Below are positions 13,321 through 26,670 of a stretch of DNA of 64,000 bases, piece by piece. The position numbers and the translations under genes were made by a program. Numbering within the stretch: the first letter of the stretch is position 1; the number at the start of each line of letters is the position of its first letter. The notes under the pieces were generated by a model. The model saw nothing but the letters and a program-made list of their open reading frames with translations, was not told where the DNA came from and ran no database searches. Origin of the DNA: Lanius collurio (Eukaryota; Chordata; Aves; Passeriformes; Laniidae); NCBI GenBank assembly GCA_020086605.1, contig JACBWW010000015.1:15062120-15126119 (forward strand), in the 5' to 3' direction.

Positions 13321-14001
13321 TCATGTGTATCCTTGCCCAGTCATCCTCCAGTTCCTTTCCATCTCCTTGCAGGGTCCAAGCTGCACCTGGGACAGAGTGA
13401 TGTACAATAAATTAAATAACCCAGTCATTTCTGCAGCGACAGTCTTCCAGTTTACTGAACTGGGTGAGAGCACCTCTCTGTGGAAACTGTCCTTGCATGG
13501 CCAGGTGTTTAAAGGCTCAGACCATAAGTCTCCAGCAAGGTCAGCACACAATTTCATGCTCTTAGTGCCACCCCTCAGGAGAACAAGGAAGAACAACTGA
13601 GCTTCATGGCTTAATGATCCAAGGTAGAAACCCATTGTGGGGAAAGCAGAGCTCTGGAGATGACAGGATAATGGTGCGGTGCAGATCAGTCCCCTGTAAA
13701 AAGCCACACTAATGCTGAACTGTGTGGAAGGCAACTCAGAAAATAGAATAATTAATAATCTACTTGGCTGAGCAGCACTTTCTCTCCTTGGATTGAGGCA
13801 GACTGCAGAAAGTTGGAAAGAATCTATGAAGAAATGGCACACAGGGTCCCATAAACCCTTGCAAACCGAAGGAGGGAGAGGCAAGCCCAGTTTTCTGCTT
13901 TTACCTGATTCAACTTTGCTTCCTTTCATTTTGTGTGGGGGCAGAGAGCAAAGATGCACAAGTTTTGCACAGCAGGATGTAGAATCATGGTGGGCAGTCA
14001 T
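13321..14001 (-). other. 226-codon open frame, probably non-coding
   Basis: This is the longest open frame in the window. The translation is rich in Ser, Leu, Pro and Cys, shows no domain, repeat or signal that I recognise, and has no start context or splice structure that stands out. The surrounding 13.1-14.4 kb is unusually free of stop codons on both strands, which suggests local base composition rather than a gene. A lineage-specific transcript is possible but unsupported. Confidence 0.12.
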
Positions 14002-17000
14002 GCTGTGTATTCCAGGGAAGGCAGTAAGCAGTGCCAGTGTCCTCCACTGGCATTTTCCACCTGATTCTCCAGATTTGCTTTTGAGGCATTATTGTCTCTC
14101 TCTGCAGAGCCCAGGGGCCACATGCAAAACTCCCCTTGTACCACTTGGCACACCCACCACCCCTGGCCAAAACCCACAGGGCAGATTTTGTCAAATGCAA
14201 AAGAGAATTTGCAAGTTTTCCCATCCATTTCCACAGAGCAGTGCTCTCTCCAAGGCTTGCCAAAGCACATAGAGGATCAGTCTGGCGTGGTCAGCCCCTC
14301 CACACAAAGAGCAGTGACTCGCCCCAGTTTGCTGCATTGCAGCAGAAAAACCCTCACCCAGCACCACCATAGCCAGTGGGTGCTCTGCATTGATTTGCAC
14401 AGGGCCTTTTGATCAGAGACTGTATTCCTAGAAATTATCAAGCCTGAAGAAACGGGAAAATAAATAAATAATAACGCTTTCCTTCTGGTGATTTCTATTG
14501 TACTGATCTAGCCGGAAATCCCATTAGTTACTTGCTTTGATCACGACTGCTCCTCCAGGACCAGGAGATGCAGAAAGCATTCCATCACGCTGGCAAAAGA
14601 GCACATCTGAAGTATGTTTTAATTAAAACCTTCCAGCTCTTGAGCTTTTTGCAGTATTTGCATGTAGCTGAACTTTGGCCCAGCTGCCGTAGAAGAAATA
14701 TGGTTTATTGCTGGGTTGTCTGTCACCTTGACACTACTCTTGGCTCTTCAGATAGAGCTCTCCCCTCCCTGCTGTGTGTCCCCATGTCCCCTTGTCAGTG
14801 GGGAAAGAAGGGGCAGTAAGCTGGGAAAAAGTACTAGCCAGCCCTACTATGCCTATTACATTAGCCCTTTGCAAGAAATACAAGTGCCAGAAGTAGCATT
14901 TTGGAAACCTTTCAAGGAATGAGCAAGGGGTTTGCTGTTGAAATATAATAGCAACCACAACAGAAAATGTGGAAAAACTTTCCAAGCCTCACTGAAACAA
15001 CACTTCTCCAATGAGAAGCAATCCAGGGAAGAAAAGCATTTCAGCCTGATACTGTAAAATACTGGGAACCTGTAATTCAGTTTAAATACAGCAAAATCCT
15101 TCCTGGGATACAGAAGCCAGCCTTCAGTGTGGGTGCATACACCAGGCACAACAGCAACCAAGGGGAAAAAAATCTGGCCATATTAACAAATAAATATTAC
15201 AAACTGCTTATTAGAGGAAGAGTCATGATCAAGGCAAAAGAAAACAGAAGGGAATAGGGACCAGAGAACTTCTGGGTGGCCTTGCAGCACAGAAAGCCAC
15301 CCTCTTCAAATGCGGGCCCAGTTGGGCTGCAATTTGGCACAAGGACGTGAAGAGTGAAAGGCACCTGAACTGTCTGAGCTTTACCAAGCTGTCAGAGATA
15401 CCCACATAAAACAAGGGTGGGTAACCTCTGTGCCCTGTCCAGCACATGTCCTGCATGTTCGTACACACGCGTACTTACACCTTCCCACTCCTACAAATTC
15501 ATTTTATCAGCAGGATGGGTGCATGGGAAAGGAGAAATGCCCTGTGAAGCTGCTGTACCCTGAACAGTGTTTCTGTAGCACAGCTCGCTCCATGCACAGC
15601 TACTGAAACGCAGATGTTCAAACTCCTCTGTTTCCTCCACTGTTATATTTAACTTTTGATGGAGATTACTATAAAGAGCTTACTTGGTTTGGTAAAGAAA
15701 CTGCAGCCACAGAACAAGTGGGTTGTTTCTTAAACGCCTACAAGTCCACTGCTATTCTCTAACAGCACTCAAAGTATTTTTACATTCTTTTTTGGCAATT
15801 TTGGACTCTTGGTGTCTGAATAGTACTTTCAGAAGTATCATCTATGCATGTAAAAATATAAAACTACTTTTAATGTTAAAATCAGAGAAATAACATATCA
15901 GACTGGAATTATCAGCTTGCAGACTGAGACTAAAGAGCTGAATGGGACTTTATTAGCAGTGAAAGTCAACAACAACATTAATGGGGAAAAAAATCTATAA
16001 ATTGATGTCATCTGGGCAGTGAAACCATTTCAAATGCTTTACTTTTGCTCTCTGCTAGGTACTGTGCTCGGCACAATACAAAGAGAACTCTTTGGCCTTG
16101 AAGACTGTTGCGAGGGGATTAAAATTAGATTAGTATAAGATTACTTAGCAATCCTTTAAAAATATGCCAGAAAAATGTGAAATAAAATTTTAAACCAGCT
16201 CTATCACTCTTGTAATGTAACATGAGTAATGCCCTGCAAAAACACAAGTTTCTTAAAGCTCTGACCTTGTGAAGCTCTTCCTACACCTGATCGCAGCAAA
16301 GCCTGCTCTGTGCTTTTTGGAAAATATCAGTATTTGGTACTCACATCTCCAAAAACCTAGATGCAGATTGCCCAGTATCTGCTACTTTATCCCAAGCCTG
16401 AGGAAATGCTGCTGGTGGGGATTCCAGTAGCTCTGGGATGCTACAGAGTGGTGTGAACCTTCTGGTTGCAGGATCTCAAGCTGAGTATTTGGGCAGCTCT
16501 TTCTCCCTCACACACATCTTCATGGCACCACGTGGGTGCAGTCCATGGATTTGTTTTCCCAGGTGCAACTTGGCATTCCCTTTTTGTACCTCATGCCTCA
16601 CGAGCGGCACGCTTTGAAGGAGATGAATTGCTTCATCATAAAAATGTTTGTCTCACTGCAACTGGGAGATGGTAAAACCTGCACCCTTCTGCACAACACA
16701 CAATGAATGTCATCAGCTGAATCTCATAATGAGATCTTCGGCATCTTTCTTTTTCCCTTTTTCAGGAGGAGGGTAGACAGAGACAACTATATCTTACTAT
16801 TTGTATATTCATCTATAAATAAGATGTTTTATTTCGTGTCAAAATTGAAAGGTCTGTCTGTAGATGCAAGAAAATGTTTTTTATTTCATCTTTTAATATC
16901 CTTATCTATCAGTCATGGGGCTGTCTCACATACTTTCAGAATAAAAATGACCTCTAACTAAAAGTCATATTTTAATTTAGGGACTTTTTTTTCATATTAC

Positions 17001-17721
17001 AAAAACTTGTCTCAATATTCAAGCATGTATTTCTCATATGTAAATTATAACAAACTATGAAAAAGTAGCAATTACTGATTGGGGAGTTATAAATAAAACT
17101 GTAAAATATTAATCTGATCCATAATTCATTTGGTAGCAGACACCCAGCCATCTGGGCTGGGTTGAACTCATGACTCTGGAATAGGATGCTGGATGAAGAT
17201 TTTGCATCCAGTATAAATGCAGCCATCACCAAAAATCAACAAAAAAATTCAAACAATAAACCTTTTGTACAACACTGGATTTCAGGTTTTATTTTGCCAG
17301 TGTGTTTGCTTGCTTTTTACAACCTGTGACTGCATGCTCTGTTTGCATGTGACCATGCTTCAAAAATATACCAAAATACTTCTCGAAGCTGATTACCAGC
17401 ATATGCATGGAACTTCACAAATGAAATTACTCTCTTTCTGGCTGAACCTTCACTGGCAGCTCAATACTAATTTTCACATTTCCCTGGACATGAAGGGTGT
17501 TCACAGCCCGCAGAAAGATCCTGCTGCAAGGGGCAGTGCAGGGTGCACCCAGCTTTAAATAGACACTAGGGTCTTTGAGGCAGTACAGTTTACCTGTGCA
17601 TATTAAAATACGCCTGTATTTGCCCATCCTGGTATGGAAGACATTATTTGCTTTTAAGAGTACATTGTTCTAGGTTAAATGCTGCAATATCTCCCTCAAA
17701 ACAATGCATTCTGTTTCACAG

Positions 17722-18009
17722 AGTGGGGGAGATGGTCCAGAAAGAAACAGCTACTGGAATGATAAAGACAGAAGAATGGACAATGATTGTTCTGCTTCTG
17801 ATGAAGAAGAAAGCATATCTCTCCCTCAATCAAGACACCCTCTGAGGGAAAGTCAAAAGCCAGTTGCAACAGACTGGGCAGAAATTAGACGAAAAGCACT
17901 AAAGGAAAAAGATTTTGACTTAGCCCAAGAGCCACTTCTAGCTCTGCCAGTCAGATACGGCCGAGGAAATGCCGTATTAACATGCTGGAAGCCAGTGCTG
18001 CATCTCTAA
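17722..18009 (+). other. Unassigned exon-like open segment, acidic then basic
   Basis: TGCATTCTGTTTCACAG gives a plausible splice acceptor ending at 17721. A phase-0 open frame follows to TAA at 18007-18009. The peptide begins SGGDGPERNSYWNDKDRR, passes through an acidic serine patch (SASDEEES), and continues with DWAEIRRKALKEKDFDLAQ and LLALPVRYGRGN before a less protein-like tail. Composition up to about 17973 looks like real coding sequence. A weak donor, GCC|GTATTA at 17974, would give a 252-bp phase-0 exon. I could not name the protein. It is antisense to EPHA6, so it would be a nested gene, an old retrocopy fragment or a chance frame. Confidence 0.3.
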
Positions 18010-21000
18010 ATGGCAGTGCTTTCCACAGAGATGGGCAATTGAAAACCTTAAAACCTCTATTTATGCCACTAATAGCTCCTCTCTGGCCAGTGTGAATCTA
18101 AAGCACAATTTAAACTACCAGACATACCAAATTCATAAAGGATTGCCTGCAGCCGTTAGAATTTTCTCAGAGTTCATAAAATGATTAGACAAATTCATGC
18201 GAGAAAAATCCATTAAGGGCTATAAAGCACAAAGAGGTGTTCCCCGGAGGTTGGAGAGTGCTCCAAGGAGCGCTGGTACGTGTCTGCCTTGTGCTCTCAG
18301 TCCTTCTATGGCATCCACTAGTGACCACTGCTGGGAAGGTGATGCAGCCCAGTGGATCAAGTACTGTTACAATGGGTGCTTAAAGGCAAGCCTTGTGTAA
18401 CACGCTGTTTGTAGAGAGGCAGTTTTCCAGAGGTAAGCATCTGCTTAAGCTTTGCAGACCCTAGGCCAGGGGTTCTGGCTGAAAAGTAGAGCTGCAAGAC
18501 CAGTCTTAATTCTTGTGTGAGATGATGGAACATGCTGCCTCTACTGGAGAACCCTCTTGGAAATTTTCTGTTATTCCTGAAGAAGATAAGTAAACTGCTC
18601 CCTTCCCCTTGCCAAACCAAACAAACCTGTGAAGACTCTGAAGTGGGAAGAATCAGACCTTAAATGCTGTAGGACTTGAAGCCATCCATTCCCAAAGGCA
18701 ATCTCTGAAAATGTGGTTCCCATCCCTTGCCTCATTTTCTGATGTCTTCTTCCCAGGCTGTGCAGGGCTGAAGTCTCTTGGTTTCAAGAGCATGCAAATG
18801 CTGATGTAAGATTGCAGCAAGCTCTATGTTGCAGGTTTTCCATTCCGAAGTGCCCTTGGCTGCTTTTCAAAGACTATACACATCCTGACTGCTAAGGAAA
18901 ACACCTTCTCCCTTGCTCCCCTCCACTGCAGCATCCCAGCCTGTGCAGAGTAAGGACCATGGTTTTCAGCACACTTCCCTGCTCCAAGAGCCTTCTAGCT
19001 CCTCCAAGCATCTAGTGGTTTTTTGGTCAAGTAAGAACCTAGCCATGCCTCCCAGAGCTACAGGTTGCCAGGTTCTGTCCTCCAACACACCTTTGCTTAA
19101 AAGGTACTGCTGCTCCACAGGATGCAACTCGTATCTCTGGTTTGGCCTTAGGCACGCAGATTCCTTGAGGCATTAGACACATTAACTCCTCCTCTGTTGG
19201 CAAGCACATCTGTATCTTTCGTCTCCTCCTTGCCCAGAAGGCTCAAAAATATCATACAGGTCACAGAAGGAGACTGAACACTGGCTTCTGACATTTAAAA
19301 CAGAAAACAGGCAGGGGGTTTATCTGAAAGCACACACAGAGAAGGTCTTTAAGTGCAAAGGAGTCTGTGGCATTTGGGACGCCAGCAGGAGAACCGCCCC
19401 ACTCTCTTACCCCCCACCTCCGGGCCAGTTCTGTGCCTGAAGCCATACCCAGCATGGGACTTGCTGACATCAAAAGCAAAGAAAATTGCTCGGCTGTTTA
19501 GGCTGGCTTAAAGTGAATAGTCTTGGCAGGTTTTAAGCCTATAAAGGTTTTATATGTTGCATCTTTCCAGTGTGCTCCTGTGATGATACAACGGGTGAGC
19601 AGGCAACCATGAATCAAAACTGCTTGTTCTCTATGGACCCATTACAAGACACATCTCTGACCAAGACGCCACGGTAGGTGCTTTCTGCATACAGGGCAGA
19701 TAAGATGAAAGACCTCAAGGGAGATGCACATCTCTGTCCAGAGCGACAGCATCTCTTAATCATCCAGCTTGGTGAAATTGCTGAGAAAAAAAAAGGTCAT
19801 GCAGTTGTCACTTAAAAAGCAAACTTCAATATTAGCAGTACACACAGACTGCTCTCTGGAAACTGTTTAAATAGGTGGAGGTTTCAAAAACATGAAAACT
19901 TGAGCAAAACCATGAGCAAGGGAAAGATGGCTAACTCAATCCTATCACTGCCACTTATGAATTATTCACTGTGCTCCAGCCCATGTGCACGAGGCACACT
20001 GTGAGACTGCATTACAGACGGCTCCCTGCCATCTGTGCTGGGAAGTCCCTTGGACACATATTTTGCAGCAATGCCATAGGGAAAACCCATGCTTGGGTCA
20101 ACTCCTTTGCCTACAAAGGGAAGAAGGTCCTCTGCCTGCTGCAGCTCTAGGGTAGTCACAATGGAGGCCAGCACAATTCCTATCTCTCATGGCTTGTGGC
20201 ACTGCTCACCCTTTCTAGACACAGGTTTTCCAGCAGAAAAACACCAGCAAAATCCCACAGAAACAACAGAGGTTTGCGGATTGTAAGATTACAGGAAAAC
20301 TAGCCCTGTATTTGGAGCCTAAGGCAACAACATCCTGCATGGATCAGTCTCATTCCAAGTACAGTCAGGTCTCCAAGGACTGGGGGAACAGAAGCACGCT
20401 GGGGTCACCGGTGGCGATTAGCCATCAGCCTCTTCTTGTGCACAAAACTTTACTGCTCCCTTGCTATATTTCCAAATATGATTTCAAAAGTTCAGAGGAA
20501 AATGACATCAGTCTGAAAATGCCAGATGGATTGCCAGCACCAATTCTTTTATTCATTATTTAAAATAGAGGAAAGAGGAAAGGGAACAAATTATTTTGGA
20601 GAAACCCACTTTTTTTTTCAGGAAGTAATCCATTTGAGGGTCCAACCCAGAGGTAGTTTCTGCTGCCAAAAGCTGCCATGCCCAGAAGAGGTGGTGCACC
20701 TAAAGAATTACTGACTGCACATTCTTTGCATTTCTTTGCAATGCTGGGTTACTGAATACGTGCCAGCAGGACTCCAGCAGCCAGACCTATCCTGTGGCAT
20801 GCAATTTTTCAATTTCCTGCAGCCAACAGATCTTGTAGGAGGATTTCTCCTACTGCTGCAGTTGCCCTTGGGTCACTGATTCAACTTCATTAACCAGCCT
20901 TTGTGAAAATATAATCACACCATCAGAAAACCTCTGTGAGGGAAAAAAGGGACACAAGAGCTGCACATCTTTGAGGAAATTCTAGGGGGAAGGTGGATGG

Positions 21001-23304
21001 CTTGAGACTCCCTGAAGCCACATGTGCCCTGCCTACTGTAACATGAGAAAGGACTGCTGAAGGTGAGGTTTTTTAAGAGATATTCATAATCACTGGGCAT
21101 GAACCACTCCATTACTTGCCTCAAAGGATACTTTTTGGAGGCACCTTAAAAAACCAGATACTCTTTTTCCATGCTTGGCAGTTAGTCTGATTTGCAAAGT
21201 CCCTCTTTCCATCTGCTCAATTTCTGGCACGGGCAAATTGATGTTCATCTGGGGGAGTGCTGAAAGAGCACATTACTGGGAAGTCCAGCAGACAGGCCTG
21301 GCTCACTTCACAAACACATGGTGGGACCAGCCAGAGAGACAACGAAATACAGTCACCACTGCTTTCTTTACACAGCAGTTTGATTGAACCTCCTGTTGAA
21401 TCAACCATGAGAGTGTTCAGACACAATTTCAACACCACACAGGGTATTAAACGCCCATGGCTTGATCCACCCATATCTCCTGTGATTGTGGCTCCACTAA
21501 GGTAAACAGTGAGACTTAACCAGAAGCTACACTTACCCACTTGTCCTTAGCATGAGATACATTTGTCACAGGTCTACCATTTCCTATAGCAGACTTTCCA
21601 ATATGAAGCTGGAAGTGATAACTGTGCAAGGGGGTTATTCTTGGCTTGATGCAAAGATAGGTAGCTACATGGATAAATCCTGCTGCAGGTATGGAGAGTT
21701 TAGGACATAAGTCACAAACCAGGACCATTTCCTCATCGTCTACACTGATCAGCAAGGTATCATCTCCTCATGCACAGCTACATTTACTGAGATTTATGTG
21801 GATTTAACGCCACACATCAGGGAAAATCCAGTGGCAGCAATGAAATACCAATGCAAACCCACTAACAGGAAAATATACTTTTTCCAACAGCAGAGTTACT
21901 GGCAGCAGGCTTCACAACAGGAAAACAGTAAACAGCATTAGGACCGTGACACCCACTGATCTGCACTAAACAGGTGCCTTCAACGGGTGTCATACTGCAG
22001 TCCTGTAATATTCCTCCAGCAGATTCCATGCCACATCTATCAGCAGCATTCCCAGCATGCCTTTATTTCCTCTCCTCAAGAAACATCTGAATGATCTGTC
22101 CAACACTTCAACAATCCAGTTTAATTACCAGGATAGGGATCTGTACTTTTCTTGTTGCTGGCTGCAAAGCCTGTGCACATACACCTGGGTAGCAGGAATG
22201 AGATGCAGCCCTGCTCCAGCTAGTGTTTTTCTGCTCCACAGTGAGGATCTGCCAATCTACATCCAGCTGTCACACTGAATTGCCCACTGGGTTTCCTGGC
22301 TAAACCTTGTCTGGAGAAGGCAGGGGGTGGCTCCAGTGATCTGGCAGCACAGTTCTCACAGTCTCAAATGCCACCTGTTAACAGTCCTGGAAGGGCTTCA
22401 TGGTGGATAAATGCCACTGGGGAACCCAAAATTAAATGGCAGGAAGTAAGCCGGGTAGGCAAAGGGAGAGACCCTAAAACACAGAGCATGAGGGGAGAAG
22501 AGAAGGACAGGTCAGTCTCCAGAGCTTTACAGAAGCTGTGTGATGTGCCTGGCATGTTGATGCACATGGAAGGAGATGTAATCATGTTCTTGCCTCCCAT
22601 CACACCTCCAAGTGACAGGGGACAATGGCTACTCCATGCCTGTGTCCAAAGTGACAGCTCATTTCAACTGCTGGGCAAAGGAAGGGCAGACAGATGAGAG
22701 CCCTGGACAAAGGAATAAACCAGTCTACATGATCCCTGTCTGTACAGTGCAAAACCAAGCAAAACACAGTATGAGTGACATCTTAGCCCTACCTTGTTGA
22801 AGAAGCAGTGACAATGTACCTCACCAGCCTGAGCCCAGTCATTTTAGCATCACAGTGTAGAAGAGGGATTAAATTTCCTACAGTCACTCAACAATTTTCT
22901 TAGGGTAACTGTTTGTAAAGCCAAGATATTTTAGCCATTTTTAATCGAAATGGATTCTTAAAAATTTTCCTTTCCCAACAGGAAAGGCAGCCCTTTTTTT
23001 TTGATTTAGTGGATGGAGACACCAACATGCAAAGAAGTGGAGGTATCTCCAAGTAGCTTAGTGTAGAAGGAAAAAGTCACAAAGCCCAAAAATGTGTCCT
23101 ACTGAAAGGAAGCCTACTGAAGACTGCAGTAATTATTACCTCTGTGACATAAGCACTGCCCACCTCCCACCCCCATATTTGAAGAGGCCAGAATCCAGCC
23201 CTCCATGCTTGAGACTTCCACCCTTTCCAAAGGGAGGTCTGCACTGGGTCTGACTGGCTCAGGCTCCCACCCCAGACATTCCCCCAGGCTGAAGATGCAC
23301 TTAC

Positions 23305-23640
23305 CTGCCTGGTTTGTGGTAACATTTACAGACACAAACTGCCGGGCTCCGGGGTTCTGGTCGGACACTCCATTCACTGCCTCAATTTCAAAGGTATAGT
23401 TTGTATGAGCAAGCAGATCCACCATCATGACAGAGGTGTTTTTCAGGCCGGTTTGCTGGGGGAGGTACCTGACATGACCGCCACACGCCTCACACAGACC
23501 CGAGTGGAAGTTGCACTTCTTGCATGCAATATAATAAGACACATCTTTCCTTCCACCAGTATCAGCAGGGGGAATCCATTCCAGAAAGACACTAGTCTCG
23601 TTAACATTTGAGATGGCACTCCGAGGAGCAGAGGGGGGTC
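23305..23640 (-). CDS. EPHA6: EPHA6 exon encoding the first fibronectin type III domain
   Basis: This is an internal coding exon of an Eph receptor tyrosine kinase, in the extracellular part of a membrane receptor for ephrin-A ligands. On the minus strand an AG acceptor (complement of 23641-23642) precedes the exon, and a GTAAGT donor follows it at 23304. The 336 bp read as 2 bases, 111 codons and 1 base. The peptide opens PPSAPR, has the FN3 tryptophan in LEW (residues 19-21), four clustered cysteines (CKKC, then CEAC, residues 39-52), and the Eph-family block [18 protein letters not shown] (residues 75-92). It ends VTTNQA. Four N-glycosylation sequons are visible (NET, NTS, NYT, NVT). [20 protein letters not shown] and the [12 protein letters not shown] stretch match EPHA6 as I remember it, better than EPHA3, A4, A5 or A7. 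The frame is intact. The Eph assignment is near certain; the paralogue call rests on recalled sequence. Confidence 0.93.
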
Positions 23641-25948
23641 CTGGTTTGCAAAGTGAGAAAAACACATGGTAAAAACAGTATTATCAGTCATCCTGCTCGC
23701 TGCTGCTCTCTAGGCTGAAAAGAGATGCCCTGTTGCTCACGTGTCAGAAAGTACACGAGGACCATTTGCAACAATACCTGAAGAACTGGGAAAATAGGGA
23801 TTTGTTTTGAGCCCTCTCATCTCACTCAAGAGATCTGTGCTGGGATGCAGCCACCTCTGTGGGAGGACAGGACACAAGGCTGGCTCAACCCCAGCAGGAG
23901 GAGCACTGCACCCTGGGGCATTGTCTCTGGTGCTCTCCTTGCTATTTGGTGAAGTGATTAGCAAGTATTTGCCCTGTCCAAGTCACTGCTGGCTTCACTA
24001 CAGGCAAGATTCCCCCTCCTCATCCCACTGCCCCAATATCACTACCCTTAGGTCCTAAAAAACAGACACACACTGGGGTTTTCACAGTACTCAGGTACTC
24101 AACTCAGATGCCAAATCTTTCCTCTGTGTGCACCCACCTCTTCCCATCAGCCACTTGGCAGCAGTGAAACCCAAGCTTGGGTATCCAAATCACACTTAAG
24201 CGAGACACTCAATGTAGCCCAAAGCAGATGGTGATCTGCATGGGCCACTGGAAACATGGCCATATCGAGCCACTCCATGGCAGCCCTCCTGGTCCCTGCC
24301 AGGCTGCAGCACGGCTGGTTACCCACGGTGCACTTGCTTACTTTGCCAAGCCTCCCCGCTCAGGATGCCAGCATGGCACTGGCAAGGCTATCCAAGGAGG
24401 AACAGCTGCTGCAGAGGTACCAGAGCATCTCCAGAAAGTGAGCTGTTTCTCTTCATCCTGGTGGGAGAGGCCACGGCTGGGCAAGCAAAGCCCACCTGGA
24501 GGCACCTTCAAGACTGCTTCCTCGCAGAAGGAGCTGCAAGGTTTTTGTTTTTAACAGGCTTGTGTTGCAGATGAAGGGCAAGCTGCAGATACACCCTGAA
24601 GACAATGTGAAAGGACAAGCAGGAGTCTCATGCAAGATATCCATGTGTTAAGTACTCAGGGAATGCTAATGAAGGAGTAAGAAAGGGGAAATTTATAAAA
24701 GTAAGCCAGGATGGATTTTAGTCACAGCAGCATCAGAAACTATACAGCAAAGGCTGGGGGTTTTTCCGAGGGAAGGCAATGCAACACATTCCTCTTCAGT
24801 TTGAATGAAGTTGTCAAAATCCATGAGCAGTTCCTTGAAAAGAGTGTGACAAGTAGCTTCACTAGCTAGACATCCATACGAATCTAACAGGATGACTTAG
24901 GCAGTCATCTTTGCATTTTGTTGTGATAATTAAACTCCATTTGTTATTTAAAACAGGCAGTGTTGCACAAATAAAATCACCTTATAAACCAGAAGCATTC
25001 TCCCCCACTTCCTTTTTCTATTCCCCTCTCTGAGTCTATAGAATTGGTAACACTGATAAACTGAAACACTGTCAGGATTTAGACTCAAGCTATTCTGATT
25101 CAATGAGAAACTCACTGCCAGAGGAAATAAATAATCCTGATGTATTTTTTATTTTTCAGAGGAAAAGTAGTTGAAGAAAAAAGCTGAGCTAGCTTAGGAA
25201 ATGCCAGATCATCTTTGTTTTGTTCTGTGATCCCTTCAGATCCCTACAAACAGGGAGCAATCCACTCCTAAGCTGCACCCCAGGGATCCAGCACTATTTA
25301 GCTAATGACACCATCATACAGCCCAGGTCAGGACTATTTTCTGCAGTGTCATGCTTGTACTGATAAAATGGAAACTATGGAATCCATCACAAGAGCTGTA
25401 TGGAGTTATATGTATTACACTTCAGGATTTTATTGAGGATTTTTTTAATGTTTTTTACCAGTTAAATTGCCCTATTGTTTCTTCCCCTGGATGAATGCCC
25501 TTTTGCTGATGCCAGTACTCTAGGAAAAAGTAAAGAACTCAAGCACAAGAAATACTTACTGGACAATATGTCTTTAATGGAGAATAAATTATTACTTTTG
25601 AAAAGTCACCAGAGGTTTTTACTTGCTTTGTACAGAAAAGCCAGCTACTCTTCTTGAAGGCTTAAAAACATCAGCTTCAGTGGAAATGTTTTAAAACTGG
25701 TGGGACTTTACAACCTATAAAATTAGCATTCTCACAGGACCTCAGAGAAAGGTCTTTAGTAGTCTACAGATATCTAGCAAGACCTACTTGAAGAATCCTG
25801 AAACTCTACTTGGAAAAAACTTGGCTAAACCTCAGTTGGGAGAACAAAAAAGTATTTTACCTTCAGAAGAGGAGGGCCCTGGATCTGCTTAGGTGCTCTG
25901 CTTTAATTTCAAAACTCCTTTTGTCAAGGGCACAGATATTAATCTACT

Positions 25949-25972
25949 TTTAAAAATATATATATTTTTAAA
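25949..25972. repeat. 24-bp perfect AT palindrome
   Basis: The sequence is perfectly self-complementary around an (AT)n core (TTTAAAAATATA and its complement), inside a wider AT-rich block. This is typical of intronic AT-rich DNA and could form a cruciform. Confidence 0.85.
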
Positions 25973-26647
25973 TATGCTACTTTATACCCTAAGATCCACC
26001 TCATTTGAACCACATTATCTGACTAGAGGCAAATATTTTCTGAAAACAAAGATATTGGTTTTTTCTTTATGGACAGCAAACCTGTTGTTTACTGATGCTC
26101 ATATTTTAAAAACATAAACTAAGAGAGAAATTACCCTAAAGATATAAATATATGTACATACACACTCAAAGTTAATTGTAAATTTTTTGCAAGTATACTA
26201 TTATAGTAAATACTATAAAGTCTTCGATTTGTCCCATGTGTCATAATACTACAAATATTTCCCCAACATGCTCTGAACAACAATCAGGCTACTTGTCAGA
26301 GACATGAGGAGAAAAGAAAAGGGTGCAGCCATTTTGGTTTTAAAAAAATGATGTGCAAAGAACTGAAGCTAGGATTACTTAGTTAAGAAGAAATAAAGTG
26401 CAATTACTTCCTGGAAGATACATAATAATATGAAGAGAATTCTCAAATGTCCATCAGGACCCAATTTTTTTTTGTCTGAGAGTACTAATTATTTCAGACT
26501 GCATCACAGCACTATTCATTTCAAAATTACAAATCATTACTTATAAAATATACTTAAGAAACTGGAAAAATTGAACAAAAATGTATTCCTCCCCCGCCCT
26601 GTACATAACTGAGCAAGTGACAGTGACGTAGCAGCTAGTTTTCTTTA

Positions 26648-26670
26648 GTGGTGGCAGTGGTGGTGGTGAG
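26648..26670. repeat. Short GTG-rich tract
   Basis: An imperfect GTG trinucleotide run (GTGGTGGCAGTGGTGGTGGT). It is simple sequence within the intron. Confidence 0.7.

Larger units (their letters stand above)
1..23304 (-). other. EPHA6: Intron downstream of the EPHA6 FN3 exon (partial)
   Basis: This stretch should be the 5' part of the intron following the FN3-1 exon, running from the donor at 23304 to beyond the window edge. The next expected exon encodes the start of the second FN3 domain (about 125 bp, with a WQEP-type motif). I did not find it by eye. The region holds a CR1 fragment, a SINE relic and a doubtful second one, a CR1 tail, a short C tract, a GC-rich hairpin and three open but unassigned reading frames, all listed separately. 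The rest is unremarkable unique sequence. Conserved non-coding elements may be present but need an alignment to be seen. Confidence 0.75.

Noticed and set aside
16050..16110. GCTAGGTACTGTGCTCGGCA followed by CAATACAAAG, like the tail of an old SINE or LINE.
   Set aside because: Similarity covers only about 30 bases with no supporting flank.
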